A model generated the notes under the pieces. It searched no databases. It worked only from the letters and a program-made list of their open reading frames with translations, and was not told the origin of the DNA. From Sphingomonas natans (GTDB lineage Bacteria > Pseudomonadota > Alphaproteobacteria > Sphingomonadales > Sphingomonadaceae), in contig NZ_JAUOTP010000003.1 of the NCBI RefSeq assembly GCF_030546695.1, positions 124,001 to 188,000 on the forward strand: a DNA stretch of 64,000 nt, read 5' to 3'. Shown one piece after another: positions 52,044 through 61,672 of the stretch. The stretch's first letter is position 1. Every line of letters starts with the position of its first letter. The position numbers and the translations under genes are program-made.

Positions 52044-54968
52044 CTAGAACCGCACCTGAACGCCCGCATAGAATTGCGGCCCGGTGTGACTGTAGACGAA
52101 GGTGCTGTCCCGATCTGAATCGATGAACTGACGATAGAAGCGATCGAAGACGTTCAGGCCTTCGAACGTCAGCTTGACCCTTTCGGTGAGCTGATAGGAA
52201 GCCGAGACGTCGAAGATCAGGCTTTTATCGACCCCCTCCAGATCCTGCAGCGGATTATTGGCCGGAAGCGCGATAATATACGGGCCGCGATACGCCGCCG
52301 AGATACGCGCGCTGAACTTCTTGTCCTCATAATAAAGCGTCGCGTTGAACGCATCCCGCGAGAGGCCGAGCAGATCGCGATTGGTGGTGTTGTTCGCACT
52401 GGCCGCGAGGAAATAATTGATCCGCGACGTGACGTGCGTATAATTCAGGAGCGTGCCGAAATTCTGCAGAAATCCCGGCAGGAAATTGAACGCCTGCTGA
52501 TAGTTGATCTCGAACCCCTTGAGCGGCCCGCCCGGCGTGTTGCGCGCCTGATTGACCGTGAAGATCGAGACGTTCGGATCGAGGCCGCTATTGACGAGCA
52601 ATGACAAGGGCAGGCCGGTCTGGTTGAAGGTGAGCTGCTGCGCCTGGTTCTGGATGTAGGACTTGATGTCCTTGTAGAAATAGGCGGCGGAGATCAGGGA
52701 ATTCCGATCGAAGTACCATTCGATCGAGGCGTCATAGGTGTTGGCGCGGATCGGCTCCAGCGCCGGGTTGCCACCGTTGATCGAGGGGGTACCGCTGATC
52801 GTGACCGTCGCGCCCGGGCTCAGAAAGCTCAATTCGGGGCGCGTGATCACCTTTGCAGCGGCCGCGCGCACGAGCAATTTGCTCGTGAGGTCGCCGACAA
52901 TGTTCACCGACGGCAGCCAGTCGTCATATTTATTCTGCGCGGTGATGAATTGCGCGATCGAGGTTGAATAGCCGGTCGAATCCAGCTTCGTCCGCGCATA
53001 GCGCAGGCCGATATTGCCGCGGACCGGCACATCTAGATCCTTCAGGTTGAAGTCGATCTGCCCGAAGGCGGACAGCACGTCCTCGCGCACGGCGCGCCGC
53101 GCGCTCAGATTTTCGACGATCGCGAAATCGCCACTATAATTGTCCAGCCCATATTGCTGGGCGAACTTGTCGTAATTGACCACGATCCACGAGGTCGGGA
53201 AGACTCCGTCCGGCATGCCCTTGCCGAAGCCGTCGATCGTGCGCGTCACGTCGGCCACCTGCGAGGCGGTCAGCGTCGGCACGAGGAAGTTGTTCGGCCG
53301 CTGGTACGCCGTGATGTCGAAATCGAACCGGTCGTAATGCACGCCGGCCTTAGCCGTGATGAGGCCGTTGAGCTTCCACGAGAAATTGCCCTCGATCAGG
53401 CGGTTCTTGTTGTTGACGTAGGACGGCGTCGTGCGGATTTCGGCGCTTCCGGGCGCGAGCGAATATTGCGACGGATCGGTCACGTCGAAGCCGTAGCCGA
53501 TCGTCGGCAGGTCGCGATCGTCGCGGAAATCGATGGTCTGGCGCGTATTGTTGCGCCCGAACAGGAAAGTCGTCTGCTCGGTCTGGTCAAAATTGGTATC
53601 GGCGATGCCGCCAAGCAAAGCGAGTTGGAGGCGATCGGTAATCTCGAACTTGCCGTGCAGGGTATATTGGCTGAAGCGGCTGCGGAAGCGATCATGCTGA
53701 TTGTCGGACCGGACATCGACGCCATCGAACACGCCATAATCGATATCGTAGACAGTCTGGCCGAAATTGGCGCCCTGTGTGTTGCTGGTGCCCGCATTGC
53801 GGAGCACCGCCTCGCGGATCGCGGTCTGTGGCTTGCCGAAATTGGGCGATGCGATCGCGCGTGCGAACGAAAAGCCCTCCAGCCAATATTCGTCGCGTGC
53901 GACCTTGTAGTCGGAATAAAGCAGGTCGCCGCCGATCTCGATCCCGGGCGCAGGCTCCCACTGAAGCGAGCCGGTGATGCCAAGTCGTTTCTGGTCGTGA
54001 TCGAAGCGGCCGTAGCGCGGCAGGCGCGGCAGGAAGACCGTCGAGCGGTTGACCGCGGCATAATTGGCGTCGTTCGCGGCGGGCCGCGTCACCCCCGCGA
54101 CGCAGTCCGTGGCGGTCGTGCCTTGCCCGGCATTCAGCGCGGGCGAGACCGGCGTAACGCCGATCGGCGAGCAGAAGCCGCCGTCGGTCGTCGCGGGATT
54201 CCAGCCGCCCGAGCCGAACTGATCTTCGAAATAGTGACGCCGGCTATAAGCGGCTGAGACCAGCACGCCGATGCGGCCGATCCCTGTATTCCATGTGTCG
54301 GTCAGCAGACCGGTCAGCTTGGGGTTCGCCTTCTTCGCGAGCGTCGTATAGCCCGCCTGCGCGCTCAGCGCGACGGTCGCCTTGGTGAAGTCGAACGGCC
54401 GCGCAACGTTAAGGTCGACCGTCGCGCCGAGCGACCCCTCGATCGTCTCCGCATCCGCCGTCTTGCGGACGACCAGATTGTTGAACAGCTCGGACGCGAA
54501 GACGTTGAAATCGAAGCCGCGGCCGGTGTTGATGCCGCGATCGGAGGTGGTGGCTCCCGAGATCGCCTGCGATTCCATTCCGTTCACGCGCACGCGGGTG
54601 AAGCTGCCGGACAGGCCGCGAACCGTGATCGCGCGCCCCTCGCCGCCGACGCGGTTGATCGAGACGCCCGGCACGCGCTGCAGCGATTCTGCGAGATTGT
54701 TGTCGGGGAAGTCGGCGATGTCTTCCGCCTTGATCACGTCGATCGACGATGCCTCGGCGCGCTTGGTGTTCAGCGCACTGCTCAACGACGCGCGGAAGCC
54801 CGAGACGATGATCTCCTCGGCGCTCTGCTGGTTGCCCGGCGGCGCCGTCGCCGACGAGTCTTCACTTGCAGCTGGATAGGATGATGATGTTTGTGCCGAA
54901 GCCGAGACTGCTAGCAATACTGCAGCTAGCGAAACGCCGCTGCACAAGGTGATCCGACCAGCGCCCAT
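52044..54968 (-). CDS. TonB-dependent receptor (TIGR01782 type)
   Basis: The 974-residue outer-membrane protein has a signal peptide (ITLCSGVSLAAVLLAVSASA), a plug domain (EEIIVSGFRASLSSALNTKR, DVIKAEDIADFPDNNLAESL, QRVPGVSINR, ITVRGLSGSFTRVRVNGMES) and a 22-strand barrel ending GPQFYAGVQVRF with the terminal Phe needed for barrel assembly. The RVNGMES and FNVFASELFNNLVVRKT wording is that of the long Caulobacter/Xanthomonas/Sphingomonas receptors that often import oligosaccharides or other large carbon compounds by TonB energy. No inner-membrane or glycoside hydrolase partner lies next to it, so the substrate is unknown. Confidence 0.95.
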   Translation of the reverse strand: MGAGRITLCSGVSLAAVLLAVSASAQTSSSYPAASEDSSATAPPGNQQSAEEIIVSGFRASLSSALNTKRAEASSIDVIKAEDIADFPDNNLAESLQRVPGVSINRVGGEGRAITVRGLSGSFTRVRVNGMESQAISGATTSDRGINTGRGFDFNVFASELFNNLVVRKTADAETIEGSLGATVDLNVARPFDFTKATVALSAQAGYTTLAKKANPKLTGLLTDTWNTGIGRIGVLVSAAYSRRHYFEDQFGSGGWNPATTDGGFCSPIGVTPVSPALNAGQGTTATDCVAGVTRPAANDANYAAVNRSTVFLPRLPRYGRFDHDQKRLGITGSLQWEPAPGIEIGGDLLYSDYKVARDEYWLEGFSFARAIASPNFGKPQTAIREAVLRNAGTSNTQGANFGQTVYDIDYGVFDGVDVRSDNQHDRFRSRFSQYTLHGKFEITDRLQLALLGGIADTNFDQTEQTTFLFGRNNTRQTIDFRDDRDLPTIGYGFDVTDPSQYSLAPGSAEIRTTPSYVNNKNRLIEGNFSWKLNGLITAKAGVHYDRFDFDITAYQRPNNFLVPTLTASQVADVTRTIDGFGKGMPDGVFPTSWIVVNYDKFAQQYGLDNYSGDFAIVENLSARRAVREDVLSAFGQIDFNLKDLDVPVRGNIGLRYARTKLDSTGYSTSIAQFITAQNKYDDWLPSVNIVGDLTSKLLVRAAAAKVITRPELSFLSPGATVTISGTPSINGGNPALEPIRANTYDASIEWYFDRNSLISAAYFYKDIKSYIQNQAQQLTFNQTGLPLSLLVNSGLDPNVSIFTVNQARNTPGGPLKGFEINYQQAFNFLPGFLQNFGTLLNYTHVTSRINYFLAASANNTTNRDLLGLSRDAFNATLYYEDKKFSARISAAYRGPYIIALPANNPLQDLEGVDKSLIFDVSASYQLTERVKLTFEGLNVFDRFYRQFIDSDRDSTFVYSHTGPQFYAGVQVRF

Positions 54969-55806
54969 CCGACTACCTCCCCTATCTTGGGATGGTCACA
55001 GCCCCCGCCGGCCTCCCAATATGTGATACCTATTATCAGAAAATGGGTCTCGTAAAGTCTTTTTTTCCGCGATCTCTAGATCTCGCCGATCGATATTCGT
55101 CAAAGGTGACATCAGAATGTGCGATCTACATGCTCGAAAAAGTTGGGACCAAGGCTGTCGTTGTGGAAGCCGCCGGCTTCGTATCTGGCGGTGATGCAGA
55201 CCGCGATACTGGCGGCTTGTTATCCATCGATGACGCAACATCTGGGCCATTATGCCCGCAACGCCAAGCACCTGAGCAACAGTGACTACGGCTAAGCCGT
55301 TCTCGCTGGTCCGCCGATTGCTATTGCGCGTGCACGATACTTGACACTCGACGAGCGCAATAGGTGGACTTCATTAGAGGATGTCACGTGGTTTTGGCCG
55401 GCGCCCCATGTGTGTCTAGGCGCGATCGTTACCCCTCGTTGCGGCGTCGCATCGCGCGAAAAGCAACGAGCGCTATTACCAGACGCGGCGCCGACTGCAC
55501 CAATGGCATCACTAGCTGGAACAGTTTTGGCACGGCAATTCGAGGCCTAGGCGCTCCAGACCGCTTCATCGTGGCGCGCGCGTTGCTCCTCTTGGCGACG
55601 ACCTCTTTAGAGTCGACATTAAAGGTGCGAACCGAACACGAAAATACGGCGTCTGGTCGACGCCAACCTGTTCTCGACCACCACAGCCGGCTCCTGCCGG
55701 CGCGCAATCGGTTTGCGAAACGAAAGGGCGGGATTTTTCCACTCGCCGAGTTGCCTGACATGCAATCGATGGGTGAGTCGCAATCTTAAATGCCGAATGT
55801 GACGCG
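54969..55806. other. Large gap upstream of the receptor
   Basis: 838 bp between the receptor and the c-di-GMP enzyme with no supported gene. A plus-strand stretch near 55193-55294 reads MQTAILAACYPSMTQHLGHY then ARNAKHLSNSDYG before a stop, but has no family I know. The receptor promoter should lie in its first part. Confidence 0.5.
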
Positions 55807-58218
55807 CTAGACCGCAGTGCGGCAGCGACCGTTCCGATCCACGTCACCCGCATCGTGAGGCTTAGCACCAAGAGGCAGGAGAAAGGATTCCTGTAAGACA
55901 GACTTCCGGACCGGCGGACTGAAAAGATACCCTTGTAGATGCGTGCAACCGGCCTCAACCAGAAGACGCATTTGATCTTCCGTTTCAACGCCCTCGGCGA
56001 CCACCCCCATGCCGAGCGTATCACCCAAGCCAACGATTGCCTGCACGATCGCACGCGCCGCGCGCGAGGTCGTAATCTGATCGACAAATGACTTGTCGAT
56101 TTTGACCTTGTCAAACGGGAAGCGCTGGAAATAGCTCAGCGAGGAGTATCCAACTCCAAAGTCGTCCATAAGGATCTGAATGCCGAGGGCTCTGAGCCGC
56201 TCAAGCTCAGAGAAGGTGCGCTCGACGTCACGAATGACGAGGCCCTCGGTCACCTCAAGCTGGAGCCGGTTTGCTTCTAGGCCCGTTTCCTTAAGGATGC
56301 CGGCGACGGTCGCGCACAAATCCCCAGCCTGAAATTGCAAAGGGGATAGGTTTACCGCCACGCGAACGCTTGAGGACCAGGATGCAGCGTCAGAACAGGC
56401 CTGCCGCAATAGTGTCTCTCCGAGCTGGACGATCAAGCCGGACTCTTCGGCAAGCGGAATAAAGATATGAGGAGATATCGGCCCCTTTTCTGGGTGTAGC
56501 CAACGGGCCAGTGCTTCCACGCTGGTAATCAGCCCCGTCTGCGTGGACATAACCGGCTGGTAAACTAGTTCGATGTCTCCGCGGCGGATCGCACTTCGAA
56601 GGTCACCTTCGAGCGACCGTCGGTCGCGCGGCGCTGCGTCCATCTGCGGGTCGAAGCAGCAGATGCTTCCCCGACCTTGTTCCTTGGCGCGGTAAAGCGC
56701 CAGGTCTGCGCACTGACGCAAACCGCTGGTGGTGGTCGCATCAATCGGAGCTAATGCGATTCCGATAGTAGCCCCGCTATAGGCGAGGCGGCTCTCTGCG
56801 GAGAATGGCTGGCCTAGGCGATCAGCGATTTCCTGAGCGACGGCAATAGCGCGATCCTTGGCTTCCGGGCCGACTAGGATGACGGCAAACTCATCGCCGC
56901 CGACCCTCGCCGTAACGTCGTCTGGCCGTACTACGAAGCGCAGCCGCGCGCCGACCTCTCTTAACACCTCGTCGCCAGCGAGATGTCCGAACTGATCGTT
57001 GACAGCCTTGAATCGGTCCAGATCAATGCTGAGCAGCACCAGCGGGATGCCCTCATCCATGTAATGATGTAACTGATCAACATAACTAACATGGTTGCTG
57101 AGGCCGGTTAGCGAGTCGGTGAAGGCGAGCTTGCGCATCCTGGCTTCCGTCCGAAGGCGCTCTCGCTGGTCTCGTATCGCAAGCACCGTTTGCAATTTAT
57201 GGCCCAGTACCATTTCGGCCCGCAGCACACGCACGGGCACCACCTGCCCAGATCGTACGAGTAGACCAACTTCCCGCTCTTCGCGCTCGGCGAGGCCGGT
57301 AAGGTCCACGCTCGGAAGCAGGGCACTGGCGCTTGTGCCAATGAGCTGGCCTGGGTCATAGCCAGCCAGTTTCTCGACGCTGCTATTTGCTGTGACGATC
57401 GTATCGCCCTGGCAGATAAGCAGTCCCTCAAGAGCAACATCGGTCAGCTCGCGGAGGCGCCGGCGATCCTGTCGCAAACGACCGATTGCCGAAAGATTGA
57501 ACCGCCATCCGGTCACGGCCAAAGCGATTAGCGCTAGCGATATACCGGCCACCGCAGGCGCGATGGCTGACGGCGTTACGGCGTCCGACGGAAACGTGCT
57601 CGAAGGGTCGAAGCGAAAACGCATCGCCGCCATTCCGCAGAAATGCAAAATGGCTATCGCTAAGAGCAGGAGGGGCGCAGCACTCCGTCGAATTTGGGCC
57701 AAGCGGCTGGATGCTGCGACCATTGCCAGACCGCAAAGCGGCAAACTCAGGAGGATCGAGGGTAGCACCAGACCCCAGTTCCAAAGAATGTGACCCTGAA
57801 TGAGATAGGCGGCCTGACCCACATAATGGAGTGCGGCGATCCCAAGACCCACAAAGAGTCCAGCGACAAACTGGATTCGGACCCCTCGGTTTCTGATTGA
57901 GATGCAAACGCCGGTCCCAATCCCGGTAATCGCTAGCCCCAACGAGATTGCCGTCAAAACCGGTTCGAAAGCCGCCGGCATACCAGGTCGAAAAGCGAGT
58001 AACACGATAAAGTGGGTTGCCCACGCCGTGCAGCCACTCGACATGACGCTGACCAAGCCCCATGCGGTCCGCCGCCTGCCAGTTGCGCGGGCCGCATGGT
58101 GAGCAATGGCGAACGAAGCATATGTGCCGACCGCACAAACGATGCCGGCTAAGGACACTAGGCGACCATCATGCATATCCCGCATGCACGCGAACACGGC
58201 CGAAATGGTGTCAAACAT
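55807..58218 (-). CDS. MHYT-PAS-GGDEF-EAL cyclic di-GMP enzyme
   Basis: The protein has 803 residues. The N-terminal seven-helix MHYT sensor covers about residues 10-245 (ATHFIVLLAFRPGMPAAFEP, ALHYVGQAAYL and MHF-like motifs). A PAS-like region lies near 255-370, a GGDEF domain near 375-535 (ARVGGDEFAVILVGPEA, intact active site) and an EAL domain near 550-800 (SVEALARWLHPEKG, ILMDDFGVGYSSLSYFQRF, VKIDKSFVDQI, FVAEGVETEDQ-like end). Both catalytic signatures look intact, so it could make or degrade c-di-GMP. MHYT domains are proposed to sense O2, CO or NO via copper. It is divergent from the BLUF gene. Confidence 0.95.
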   Translation of the reverse strand: MFDTISAVFACMRDMHDGRLVSLAGIVCAVGTYASFAIAHHAARATGRRRTAWGLVSVMSSGCTAWATHFIVLLAFRPGMPAAFEPVLTAISLGLAITGIGTGVCISIRNRGVRIQFVAGLFVGLGIAALHYVGQAAYLIQGHILWNWGLVLPSILLSLPLCGLAMVAASSRLAQIRRSAAPLLLLAIAILHFCGMAAMRFRFDPSSTFPSDAVTPSAIAPAVAGISLALIALAVTGWRFNLSAIGRLRQDRRRLRELTDVALEGLLICQGDTIVTANSSVEKLAGYDPGQLIGTSASALLPSVDLTGLAEREEREVGLLVRSGQVVPVRVLRAEMVLGHKLQTVLAIRDQRERLRTEARMRKLAFTDSLTGLSNHVSYVDQLHHYMDEGIPLVLLSIDLDRFKAVNDQFGHLAGDEVLREVGARLRFVVRPDDVTARVGGDEFAVILVGPEAKDRAIAVAQEIADRLGQPFSAESRLAYSGATIGIALAPIDATTTSGLRQCADLALYRAKEQGRGSICCFDPQMDAAPRDRRSLEGDLRSAIRRGDIELVYQPVMSTQTGLITSVEALARWLHPEKGPISPHIFIPLAEESGLIVQLGETLLRQACSDAASWSSSVRVAVNLSPLQFQAGDLCATVAGILKETGLEANRLQLEVTEGLVIRDVERTFSELERLRALGIQILMDDFGVGYSSLSYFQRFPFDKVKIDKSFVDQITTSRAARAIVQAIVGLGDTLGMGVVAEGVETEDQMRLLVEAGCTHLQGYLFSPPVRKSVLQESFLLPLGAKPHDAGDVDRNGRCRTAV

Positions 58219-58993
58219 TCTGGGGGATTAGCGGAGGGACGTTAAGGATCAGTTGGTTTTCAGTTTCTGACTGAGCGGTCGGTCTCGTGAAGGCGCAAGT
58301 CGCGCTGGCCGACGACAGAAAATCGTTGATCGGATCCGCCTTCAATCAATCGGCGGCTTCTCAGCCAGACCTCTATTCACGGCCAGAACGTTCCCGGCCC
58401 TTCGGTGCGGCAACCTACATACGGCTACGGATCCACCGCCGTTAGCGCCTGAGCGGTTATCGCCCGAGATGCCTGGACCCGCAAATTTTCGTGCCTTGCA
58501 AAGTGGATCATCCGAGCCCCGCTGACGTTGACACGGACGCCCGACCGCCCCCGATTCGACCCGGCTGCTGAGAAAAAAACGCGCCTTGATAACGCAAGCC
58601 ACTGTGATTTCCGGGAATGTCGGCACGAATTAGAGCCGTTCGACCTGATGACGGAGATTGTCGCTAAAGTAGCACTGCAGAGCCAGACGCCTTGGACGAC
58701 GATCTTGATTGATGGTGGGTAGCCGTCCACGTCATCATCTGCGGTCGTTCAAAGGCGGATCCGACCTGCCGAAAGCAGCCCTTCGTTGATGCAGCTCTTG
58801 GCCGGCGGCGCCTCCCCCCCCCCCCCCCCGCTAAAGCGAGCTAATTGCTAGCCGTTCTTCCCATAGTGATTGGGTCGAACAATGAGCAGGTCAGTCCGTT
58901 GCTCGGCCGGCGCGCAAGGGCTTGTTGTACCGGCTGCGGGTCAAGGAAACACTGACGTAGGCCAGGATCCTGCGCATCGACGCCGGGCACCTT
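58219..58993. other. Divergent intergenic gap with poly-C tract
   Basis: 775 bp separating the c-di-GMP enzyme and BLUF genes. Several short frames occur but none is supported. The run of 16 C at 58814-58829 is the striking element. Confidence 0.5.
58814..58829 (+). repeat. Homopolymer of 16 C
   Basis: Sixteen consecutive C follow CCT, 164 bp upstream of the BLUF start. Runs of this length are prone to slipped-strand change during replication and could shift spacing between promoter elements; they are also prone to sequencing error. Confidence 0.9.
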
Positions 58994-59431
58994 TTGTCAC
59001 GGTCAAAGGACTATGCCATCTTACGATCCACACTTTACATCAGCAAAAGCCAAATAGTTTTCTCCGAACTGGAACATCGCGCGAGCTCAATTGTAAACTT
59101 TTCAAAGTCGTGGAACGCGGCTGTGGGTATAACCGGCGCCTTGGTATTTACCGAGTATCATTTCGTACAATTTATCGAGGGACCGGCCGCTGCGGTAGCC
59201 GATTTGCTAGCTAAGCTGAGGCTCGATCGCCGCCACACGGATATGAATGTTATCGAAGAAGCTCAGCCTCTGCAGCGCCAATTCGGTAAATGGAGCTTAG
59301 CCTACTCGGGGCCCGACACATATATCGATCGAGAGCTCATACCGCTTCTTCAATCGCAGTCCGTTCGGTCACGCCCTGATACAGCACGCCAGCTTAAGGC
59401 CCTGCTGCAATCGATGGCGGATAATCAGTAG
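58994..59431 (+). CDS. BLUF-domain blue-light receptor
   Basis: The 145-residue protein is a BLUF domain with a short tail. Motifs: RSTLYISKS (the Tyr next to flavin), NFSKSWNAAVGITGALVFTE with the conserved Asn region, YHFVQFIEGPAAAVADLLAK, and DRRHTDMNV. It should bind FAD non-covalently and respond to blue light through the Tyr/Gln pair (Gln in YHFVQFIEG). No output domain follows, so it works by protein contact. The only nearby start is TTG 58994 with a weak ribosome binding site. The first 180 bases are about 43-53% GC, lower than surrounding genes, suggesting recent acquisition. Confidence 0.88.
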   Translation: MSRSKDYAILRSTLYISKSQIVFSELEHRASSIVNFSKSWNAAVGITGALVFTEYHFVQFIEGPAAAVADLLAKLRLDRRHTDMNVIEEAQPLQRQFGKWSLAYSGPDTYIDRELIPLLQSQSVRSRPDTARQLKALLQSMADNQ

Positions 59432-59519
59432 GGCGTCCTACGCACGCAATCTTAATCAATTGATCCGATTGGCGATCTGAGCCACGCTCTAACCTGCCCC
59501 GGCCCGAAAACACCGACAC

Positions 59520-60941
59520 TTATGCCCAGGCGTGCTCGATCTCTTCAAGGCTCTTGCCTTTGGTTTCCGGCAGTTTGGCGGAGATGAAAACCAAGCCCGC
59601 CGCGCAGAGCGCGGCGTAAAGCCAGAACGTCAGGCCCGTACCCGCGGCGGCGTTCAGCAAGGGAAAGCTGTATGTCAGCAGGAAACAGGCCGCCCACAGC
59701 GCCGTCGTCGCTACCGACATGCTTGCGCCACGCGCCTCGCCCGGAAAGATCTCCGCCAGTGCCACCCATGTGACCGGCGCTAGCGTCATCGCATAACAGG
59801 CGATCGCGGCAACCACGAGCAAGAGCAGCGGCCAGCCCTGCAGCCCCGCCAGATAGCACCCCCCCAGCGCCAGATAGATGACGGCAAGACCGGAACAGCC
59901 GAGCAGCATCAAGCGACGACGTCCCCACCGTTCGACCGTCACCAGCGCCACCACCGTGAAGATGCAATTCACGACGCCGGTGATGACGATATTGAGCAGG
60001 ATATCAGACACCGCATAGCCTGCGGACTCGAAAACTTCCTGCGCGTAATTGAAGATGACGTTGATGCCGCACCACTGCTGCAGGACGGCCAGGACGATGC
60101 CGATGACCAACACCCGACGGAAACGCCCCTCTTGCAGGACGGCACGCAAGCTCCGGCCGGGCGAAACCTCCAGCGCCGCACGGATCTCGGCGAGCGCGTG
60201 ACGTGCATATTCCCGGCCGCCGAAGCGGGACAGGACGTGCTCGCTTCTTTCCCACTGCCCCCGCTGCGCCAGCCATCGCGGACTTTCGGGAATCCAGGTG
60301 CACCCGAACAGGAAAACGACCGCCGGCACCGCCGCCGCCGCGAACATCCAGCGCCAGCCAACCGTCCCGTTCCACGACGCGGCGATCTCGGCGAGGGTCG
60401 CGCCCGGCACGACCGGATCGGCGATCAGAAGGTTCACGATCTGCGCGCCCAATATGCCGAGCACGAGCGCGATCTGGTTGAGAACGACAAGGCGGCCGCG
60501 ACTGGCGGCCGGCGCGATCTCGCCAATGTATAATGGCGAGAGCCCTGAGGCCATCCCAATCGCAACACCGCCCAGAATGCGCCACGCGACAAAGGTCGTG
60601 AAGCTCGTTGCCAGGGCCGTGCCGATCGAAGAGACCGCGAAGATCATCGCGGCGGTGCTGAGCGCCGGCTTGCGGCCGAATCGATCACTCAAGGCGCCAG
60701 ACGTCATCGCGCCGATCAGGCAGCCGATGAGCGCGCAACTAACCGCCCAAGCCTGGTCAGCCGGCCGATCGAGCCCGAAGCTCGCTTCGTAGAACGGCTT
60801 GGCGCCGCCGATGACGACCCAATCGTAGCCGAACATCAGGCCGCCGATCGCCGAGACGGCAGCCGACAACCATACCAGCCTGGATGCGCCGGCAGGCGCA
60901 GAATCCGTCGCGCCCCTCGTATCTGACTCGATGATCTGCAT
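59520..60941 (-). CDS. Sugar porter family MFS transporter
   Basis: The product has 473 residues. The 12-helix sugar-porter signatures are all present: GYDWVVIGGAKPFYEASFGL, SGALSDRFGRKPAL, GMASGLSPLYIGEIAPAASR, GCTWIPESPRWLAQRG, LQQWCGINVIFNYA and PETKGKSLEEIEHAW at the end. Such proton symporters import hexoses or sugar acids. It is 2 bp behind the SDR gene in a three-gene run with dgoD, which suggests galactose or galactonate as cargo. The inference rests on context. Confidence 0.94.
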   Translation of the reverse strand: MQIIESDTRGATDSAPAGASRLVWLSAAVSAIGGLMFGYDWVVIGGAKPFYEASFGLDRPADQAWAVSCALIGCLIGAMTSGALSDRFGRKPALSTAAMIFAVSSIGTALATSFTTFVAWRILGGVAIGMASGLSPLYIGEIAPAASRGRLVVLNQIALVLGILGAQIVNLLIADPVVPGATLAEIAASWNGTVGWRWMFAAAAVPAVVFLFGCTWIPESPRWLAQRGQWERSEHVLSRFGGREYARHALAEIRAALEVSPGRSLRAVLQEGRFRRVLVIGIVLAVLQQWCGINVIFNYAQEVFESAGYAVSDILLNIVITGVVNCIFTVVALVTVERWGRRRLMLLGCSGLAVIYLALGGCYLAGLQGWPLLLLVVAAIACYAMTLAPVTWVALAEIFPGEARGASMSVATTALWAACFLLTYSFPLLNAAAGTGLTFWLYAALCAAGLVFISAKLPETKGKSLEEIEHAWA

Positions 60942-60943
60942 CG

Positions 60944-61672
60944 TCAGAGCCGCCCCATCCGGCCGGAATCGGCGACGACGTCTTCACCGGTGATAAAGCG
61001 CGCGGCATCCGACGCGAGAAAGACAGCAACCGCCGCCACGTCCTCCGGCTGACCGATATCGGCCTCATCGAGGACTTCGGCACCCGATTTGATGGCCGGG
61101 CTTTCGCGCAACATCGGCGTATCGATCGCCCCGGGGAGGACCGCGTTGACACGAATGCCCAGAGGCTTTCCTTCGATGGCCGCCGAACGCGTCAGGCTTA
61201 CCAGCGCGGCCTTCGCTGCCGCATAAGGCGCAACAAGCGCTGTCGTTCGGCGCGCGTGGACGGACGCAATGTTCACGACACAGCCGCCCGGCTTCATCGT
61301 CCGCAAGGCATGGCCGGTGAACAGGGCCGCGCCTACGAAGTTGATGTCGAGCAACCGCCTCCAATCCTCTGCCACAAGCTCAGCGATAGGCTTGTAGATC
61401 ATCATCCCGGCGACGTTGACGATCACGTCAAGCGCGCCGAATGCGCTCATCGCGGTCTCGACGGCGCGCGCGACGCTCGTTTCGTCGGAAATGTCGGCGG
61501 TGATGCTGAGCGCCTTGGGAGCTCCCGCCGCAATAAGTTCCGCGATGGCCGCTCCCCCGTCAGGCCGGACATCAACCAGGAGCACGCTGGCGCCTTCGCT
61601 CGCGAAAGCGCGGCCGACGGCCATCCCGATGCCGCCGAGGCCACCGGTCACGAGGACGCCTCTGCTTACCAC
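60944..61672 (-). CDS. Short-chain dehydrogenase/reductase
   Basis: The 242-residue product starts at GTG 61672 (GGGGA upstream, 7 bp overlap with dgoD stop); a longer frame to 61702 lacks a ribosome binding site. The Rossmann motif is GVLVTGGLGGIGMAVGRAFA, followed by DVIVNVAGMM (in place of NNAG). The catalytic tetrad segment is IASVHARRTTALVAPYAAAK with Ser, Tyr and Lys, and the C-terminal part reads FITGEDVVADSG. It oxidises a sugar or sugar lactone with NAD(P), probably galactose or galactonate-related given its neighbours. Confidence 0.93.
   Translation of the reverse strand: MVSRGVLVTGGLGGIGMAVGRAFASEGASVLLVDVRPDGGAAIAELIAAGAPKALSITADISDETSVARAVETAMSAFGALDVIVNVAGMMIYKPIAELVAEDWRRLLDINFVGAALFTGHALRTMKPGGCVVNIASVHARRTTALVAPYAAAKAALVSLTRSAAIEGKPLGIRVNAVLPGAIDTPMLRESPAIKSGAEVLDEADIGQPEDVAAVAVFLASDAARFITGEDVVADSGRMGRL

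Noticed and set aside
53154-54257. A 367-residue plus-strand frame inside the TonB receptor gene
   Set aside because: Its low-complexity Arg/Ala/Val composition is that of the antisense strand of a real gene; the receptor on the other strand is complete.
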